A DNA stretch of 45,378 bases, from the NCBI GenBank assembly GCA_003212335.1, contig QCQA01000010.1:1-45378 (forward strand), given 5' to 3'. Numbering within the stretch: the first letter of the stretch is position 1; every line of letters begins with the position of its first letter. A program made the translations under genes and the position numbers. This stretch comes from SAR86 cluster bacterium AG-447-A08. GTDB taxonomy: Bacteria; Pseudomonadota; Gammaproteobacteria; Magnimaribacterales; Magnimaribacteraceae. Positions 41,919-45,378 of the stretch are shown piece by piece. The notes beneath the pieces are model-generated. The model worked only from the letters and a program-made list of their open reading frames with translations. It made no database searches and was not told the DNA's origin.

Positions 41919-43464
41919 AGACGCCCTAAGACTCACAAAAATCTTACATACTTTGCTAAAAGCTCGCATTGATAAAGAGCTTGATGAGTTTGATAAACCA
42001 AAATTGATAAGTTTTTTACTGTTAATCTCGCCCTGGCAAATTTATTCAGCCAGAGAACCGTCAGGCGAAAGACTTAGGGTAGCTTTAGAAGAACTAGGAC
42101 CAATTTTTATAAAATTTGGACAGTTACTGTCTACGAGACCTGATGTTGTTCCAAATGAAATAGCTAAAAGCCTTAAATCCCTTCAAGATAACTTACCGCA
42201 TTTTTCCGAAAAGGATGCTATTGCAATAATTGAAAAAGAGTTAGGCACTAATATTAACTCAGTTTTTCAGGATTTTAATCCTTCACCTCTTGCTGCAGCA
42301 TCTATCGCACAGGTTTATTCTGCGAAACTGAAAGAAGATCATAAAGATGTGGTCATAAAGGTAGTAAGACCAGGTATTAAAAATACTATTCTAAGTGACA
42401 TTTCTTTGATGAGGAGAATTGCAAATTTTGCTGAAAAAAAATTTGAGGACGCCAAGCGGCTTCAATTATCTAGACTGGTCTCAGAATATGAGGCAGTGAT
42501 CCTATCAGAGCTAGATATGAGACTTGAAGCTTCGAACATCAAACAAACAAGAAGAAACTTTGAAGGCAATGAGCTTTTGTACGTACCCGATGTTTATCTA
42601 GATTATTGTTCAGAAAGCTTGTTGGTTATGGAAATGATCGAAGGTATACCGGTCGATCGTTTAGACACCTTAAATGATCTTGGAGTCGATTTAAAACTAG
42701 TTGCTGAAAGGGGTGTAGAGATATTTCTTAAGCAGGTATTTATTGATAATTTTTTTCATGCGGACATGCATCCCGGAAACATTTTTATCGATGCCAAAAA
42801 CCCTATAGATCCTGCTTATGTAGCAGTAGATTACGCAATAGTTGGATCGCTAAGTGAAGAGGAGCAATATCAAATAGGACGAATGCTAGTAGCTGTTATC
42901 GGCAGGGATTTCAGGGAAGTTGCAAATATTTTAATTGAATCTAAATGGGTCAATCCGGAAACACGACTGAATGATCTAGAAAACACCATAAGAGCTGCAT
43001 GTGAGCCAATCTTTGATCAGCCTATGGAAAAAATAAACTTTGGTGAGATGCTTTTATTTATATTTGAGTCAGCAAGAAGGTTTGATTTGAGGATGCAGCC
43101 TTCTTTGATGCTTCTTCAGAAGACTCTAGTTAACATTGAAGGATTAGGCAAACAACTGTATCCAGCTCTGGATTTCTGGTCTATTGCGAACCCTTTCCTA
43201 AAGAATTGGATCTCTGAAAGATATAATCCAAAAAAACTAGCTGAGTGGGCAAAGAAGAACTCCCTAAGTTGGTTAGAAAAAGCTAGGAAATTTCCAGAAA
43301 TAGCCGATACAGCTCTAGAGCAAGTATCTAAATTGGAAGACTATCAAAGCGCTAATGAGGAAAGACATAAACAGCTAATGAGTAAAATCTATCAACAAAG
43401 TCGATTTAATAACTTTCTCCTGATAGTTTTCATAATCTTGATACTTTTTCTTATAATCACTTGA
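41911..43464 (+). CDS. ubiB: Ubiquinone biosynthesis atypical kinase/ATPase UbiB
   Basis: UbiB (ADCK/COQ8 family) is needed for ubiquinone synthesis, probably by extracting or presenting lipid intermediates. The 517-residue protein starts at ATG 41911 (a TTG one codon earlier is less likely). It has the KxGQ motif in IFIKFGQLLSTRPD near residue 67, the Ala-rich loop PLAAASIAQVYSA near 128, EMIEGIPVD and FFHADMHPGNIFID with catalytic His/Asp/Asn near 285. Two-part C-terminal hydrophobic segment (about 496-515) anchors it in the membrane. It overlaps ubiE by 8 bases and precedes hisE by 4. Confidence 0.96.
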   Translation: MFKDALRLTKILHTLLKARIDKELDEFDKPKLISFLLLISPWQIYSAREPSGERLRVALEELGPIFIKFGQLLSTRPDVVPNEIAKSLKSLQDNLPHFSEKDAIAIIEKELGTNINSVFQDFNPSPLAAASIAQVYSAKLKEDHKDVVIKVVRPGIKNTILSDISLMRRIANFAEKKFEDAKRLQLSRLVSEYEAVILSELDMRLEASNIKQTRRNFEGNELLYVPDVYLDYCSESLLVMEMIEGIPVDRLDTLNDLGVDLKLVAERGVEIFLKQVFIDNFFHADMHPGNIFIDAKNPIDPAYVAVDYAIVGSLSEEEQYQIGRMLVAVIGRDFREVANILIESKWVNPETRLNDLENTIRAACEPIFDQPMEKINFGEMLLFIFESARRFDLRMQPSLMLLQKTLVNIEGLGKQLYPALDFWSIANPFLKNWISERYNPKKLAEWAKKNSLSWLEKARKFPEIADTALEQVSKLEDYQSANEERHKQLMSKIYQQSRFNNFLLIVFIILILFLIIT

Positions 43465-43468
43465 TCAT

Positions 43469-43813
43469 ATGAAAGAAGACTTCCTCCAAAAACTCTTTGA
43501 TTTAATTGAGGAGAGAAAAGGTTCTAATAGCCAGGATTCCTATGCGAAATCTTTATTTGAAGCTGGATCAAAAAAAATAAACGAAAAGGTTTTAGAAGAA
43601 ACTCTTGAACTATTGGAGGCAACATCAGACACATCAACAACAAAGAAAGAAAAAGTTATACATGAGGCTGCGGATTTGTGGTTTCATACGTTCATTCTTT
43701 TAAGCAATGAGAACATAAACTTAGAAGAGATAATTGCGGAGCTTGAATCTAGATTTGGCACGTCAGGTCATATAGAAAAAGCTTCAAGAAGTGCTTCAGA
43801 AGAGGAGAAATAG
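43469..43813 (+). CDS. hisE: Phosphoribosyl-ATP pyrophosphatase
   Basis: HisE hydrolyses PR-ATP to PR-AMP in histidine synthesis. The 114-residue protein has the MazG-like metal-binding motif EKVLEETLELLEATSD near residues 37-52 and HEAADLWFHTFILLS near 65-79, matching HisE. It sits between ubiB and tatA, as in Pseudomonas, but hisI, the next enzyme and usual neighbour, is missing here. Its ATG follows ubiB by 4 bases; tatA follows by 1 base. Confidence 0.94.
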   Translation: MKEDFLQKLFDLIEERKGSNSQDSYAKSLFEAGSKKINEKVLEETLELLEATSDTSTTKKEKVIHEAADLWFHTFILLSNENINLEEIIAELESRFGTSGHIEKASRSASEEEK

Positions 43814-43814
43814 A

Positions 43815-43976
43815 ATGGGAATAGGTGGAATAGGTATTTGGCAAATTTTAATACTCTTAATTGTCATACTTTTAGTATTTGGAGGGACTAAGAGAATTAA
43901 AAGTCTAGGCTCTGACTTAGCAAATACCATTAAAAGCTTTAGAAAGACCATGGATGAGGAAGACAAAGATAAGTAA
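43815..43976 (+). CDS. tatA: Twin-arginine translocase subunit TatA
   Basis: A 53-residue protein: short N-terminus, one TM helix (GIWQILILLIVILLVFGGTK), then an amphipathic helix (RIKSLGSDLANTIKSFRKTM) and an acidic tail. The FG at the helix hinge is the TatA hallmark. ATG 43815, one base after the hisE stop, is chosen over an in-frame start inside hisE. It is short for TatA, which is usually 70-90 residues. TatA polymerises to form the translocation path for folded proteins. Confidence 0.95.
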   Translation: MGIGGIGIWQILILLIVILLVFGGTKRIKSLGSDLANTIKSFRKTMDEEDKDK

Positions 43977-43982
43977 AGTCTT

Positions 43983-44216
43983 ATGTTCGATATAGGATTA
44001 CTTGAACTCCTTCTAATTGCTGTTATTTCTCTTTTGGTCCTCGGACCAGAAAGGCTTCCTAGTGCAGTAAGATCTGGTGCTAAAACCATTTACTGGTTTA
44101 AGAGACAAGCATCTAACGCGAAAGCAGAAATCAATAAAGCTTTTGATCTCAATGAAGCTTATCAAGATTCAAGAAATGAAGAAATTCTTGAAGATATCGA
44201 AAAAGATAAAAATTGA
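43983..44216 (+). CDS. tatB: Twin-arginine translocase subunit TatB
   Basis: A 77-residue protein starting MFDIGLLELLLIAVISLLVL, with the TatB-specific MFDIG opening and LGPERLPSAVRSGAK after the TM helix; E8 in the TM helix is the conserved polar residue. The cytoplasmic region is much shorter than in E. coli TatB (171 residues), but still has the amphipathic helix and a charged tail. It partners TatC in the receptor complex. It lies 6 bases after tatA and 5 bases before tatC. Confidence 0.95.
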   Translation: MFDIGLLELLLIAVISLLVLGPERLPSAVRSGAKTIYWFKRQASNAKAEINKAFDLNEAYQDSRNEEILEDIEKDKN

Positions 44217-44221
44217 CTGCT

Positions 44222-44947
44222 ATGGAGAAAAGCTCATTCTTAGGGCATTTACAAGAGCTAAGATCTAGAATACTTAAATCTTTGGTTGTAATTCTTACTT
44301 GCTTTTTGGCTTTGGTTTATTTCTCAAATGATATTTATCTAATTTTGTCAGAGCCTCTGCTTAGTTTTTTACCCGATGACTCATCAATGATAGCTACAGA
44401 AGTTGCCTCTCCCTTCTTAACTCCACTAAAGTTGACTTTTTACGTATCACTTCTTCTATCAATGCCTTTCTTATTGAATCAGATTTGGAAGTTTATAGCC
44501 CCTGGAATGTATGAAAATGAAAAAAGTCTTAGCTTTTTATTGATGCTTTCCAGCTTGATATTGTTCTATTTGGGCGTTCTCTTCACATACTTTTTAGTAT
44601 TACCATTAGTGTTTAGTTTTTTCACTGCAGCAGCGCCTGATGGAATCCTGATTATGACAGACATAAGCCGTTACCTAGACTTTGTGTTGAGCATGATGTT
44701 TGCTTTCTCAATTGCTTTTGAAATACCTGTATTTATATTTCTACTAATTTGGAGCGGAATCAGCAGCTCAGAAAGCTTAAGAAGCAAAAGACCTTACGTA
44801 ATCATTGGCTGTTTCACAGTTGGTATGCTTGTAACTCCTCCTGATGTTATTTCGCAGTCATTACTAGCCATACCTGCCTGGATATTATTTGAATTGGGTA
44901 TTGTAATGGCCAACTTATTTGTTAAGAAGACAGAAGAAAAGTTATAG
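44222..44947 (+). CDS. tatC: Twin-arginine translocase subunit TatC
   Basis: TatC recognises twin-arginine signal peptides. From the ATG at 44222 it has 241 residues with six predicted TM helices. It opens with EKSSFLGHLQELRSRILKS, the cytoplasmic HLxELRxR motif that binds the signal peptide. TPLKLTFYVSLLLSMPFLL, NQIWKFIAPGMYENEK and VTPPDVISQSLLAIPAWILF are further TatC blocks. A TTG at 44213 overlapping the tatB stop is an alternative start. It converges on dtd with a 6-base overlap. Confidence 0.96.
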   Translation: MEKSSFLGHLQELRSRILKSLVVILTCFLALVYFSNDIYLILSEPLLSFLPDDSSMIATEVASPFLTPLKLTFYVSLLLSMPFLLNQIWKFIAPGMYENEKSLSFLLMLSSLILFYLGVLFTYFLVLPLVFSFFTAAAPDGILIMTDISRYLDFVLSMMFAFSIAFEIPVFIFLLIWSGISSSESLRSKRPYVIIGCFTVGMLVTPPDVISQSLLAIPAWILFELGIVMANLFVKKTEEKL

Positions 44948-45378
44948 CTCAAACCAGAAAGTAATGGGGCCCTCATTAACAAGGCTTACTGACATCTCCG
45001 CTCCAAACTTTCCCGATTCGACTCTTTTAAACTTGCTTTCCAACAGTCCTTTAAAGTCTGTAAATAACTCATGGCCTGTTTCGGGATCAGCTGCATGTGA
45101 AAAACTTGGTTTGGTTCCTTTTTTTGTTCCAACAGAAAGGGTCACTTGTGGAACAATTAAAATATCATTTTGAGTTTCAATAAGGCTAAGAGCTACCTTG
45201 TGATTTGAATCATTGAAGATTTTATAATTTAGTAACTTTTCAGAAAGCGAAGTTAAAGTATCTAGATTATCCTCTTTATCAAAGCCTACGAATACCAGAA
45301 CTCCTTGTCCAATCGAACCAATTACTTCTTCCTCTACTGCTACAGAAGCTTTGGAAACTCTTTGTACAAGTAATTTCA
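44942..45378 (-). CDS. dtd: D-aminoacyl-tRNA deacylase (5' end cut by window edge)
   Basis: Dtd removes D-amino acids (and glycine mischarged on tRNA-Ala) from tRNA. Reading inward from the edge, the frame begins TG AAA TTA CTT GTA CAA, so only the first base of a start codon (probably ATG) lies outside the window. The complete protein would be 145 residues, the family length. It reads KLLVQRVSKASVAVEEEVIG at the N-terminus, IVPQVTLSVGTKKGTKPSFS with the active-site loop near 80-99, and ends NEGPITFWFEL, the Gly-cisPro motif region. It lies immediately downstream of tatC on the opposite strand. Confidence 0.95.
   Translation of the reverse strand, partial: KLLVQRVSKASVAVEEEVIGSIGQGVLVFVGFDKEDNLDTLTSLSEKLLNYKIFNDSNHKVALSLIETQNDILIVPQVTLSVGTKKGTKPSFSHAADPETGHELFTDFKGLLESKFKRVESGKFGAEMSVSLVNEGPITFWFEL

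Noticed and set aside
1-45378. CRISPR array, insertion sequence, prophage or integron
   Set aside because: No spaced repeat arrays, transposase or integrase genes, terminal inverted repeats or phage structural genes were seen on either strand.
1-45378. tRNA or rRNA genes
   Set aside because: No cloverleaf with a recognisable T-loop (GGTTCAAATCC-like) was seen in the short intergenic gaps. The GGTTCAGGG near 29986 belongs to 6S RNA.

Overview
The window is a gene-dense, AT-rich stretch of a gammaproteobacterial chromosome. The evidence is the gammaproteobacterial gene neighbourhoods: lnt-corC-ybeY-ybeZ-miaB, zapA-6S RNA-fau, ubiE-ubiB-hisE-tatABC-dtd, priA beside a bL31 gene, coaBC beside rpmB-rpmG, ilvA beside rpiA, and queG beside nnr-tsaE. 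Very short spacers, frequent 1-17 base overlaps, low GC and many lone esterases and oxidoreductases suggest a streamlined marine lineage such as SAR86. That placement is inference; no rRNA gene is present to test it. I see no mobile element, CRISPR array, tRNA or rRNA gene, and no gene-free gap above 300 bases. The longest gaps are the 6S RNA locus (about 200 bases) and the divergent region at 16648-16816.

Layout. 1-2863 (+): the end of a probable outer-membrane beta-barrel gene and an RND-superfamily exporter. 2860-7171 (-): a tight operon of queG, a CrtC/lipocalin-like protein, a luciferase-like flavin monooxygenase and an AmpG-like MFS carrier. 7235-10057 (+): nnr (NAD(P)HX repair), tsaE and an exported metallophosphoesterase. 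10079-14238: small-molecule oxidoreductases (an L-2-hydroxyglutarate-oxidase-like flavoprotein, a Gfo/Idh/MocA dehydrogenase, an aldo-keto reductase and a TauD/SyrP-like dioxygenase). 14246-17548: an Anbu module, with Alpha-E and circularly permuted ATP-grasp genes divergent from the proteasome-like Anbu peptidase and no transglutaminase partner. 17554-21055: a methyltransferase, two exported alpha/beta-hydrolases (one with EF-hands) and an SDR.

21047-32875: core functions. These are PriA, a bL31 type B with a long acidic tail, a serine hydrolase, CoaBC, bL28, bL33, a UbiH-type hydroxylase, PepP, a ZapB-like coiled coil, ZapA, 6S RNA, Fau, IlvA and RpiA. 32917-39275 (-): a seven-gene envelope/RNA operon of miaB, ybeZ, ybeY, corC, lnt, an L,D-transpeptidase lipoprotein and an exported glutathione-peroxidase-like protein. 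39336-45378: DUF1820, Orn, a DUF6279 lipoprotein, UbiE, UbiB, HisE, TatABC and Dtd, which runs off the right edge by a single base.

Most of the window is conserved housekeeping DNA and I do not see an obviously new system. The items most worth a second look are the reduced Anbu module with Ser in the nucleophile position and a phased repeat in its control region, the acidic bL31 tail, ribosomal-protein promoters with GC-rich discriminators, the queG/CrtC-like/LLM/MFS operon, the exported GPx variant, and the systematic loss of partners (ubiJ, hisI, radC, amidase/mutL, transglutaminase) from otherwise conserved clusters.
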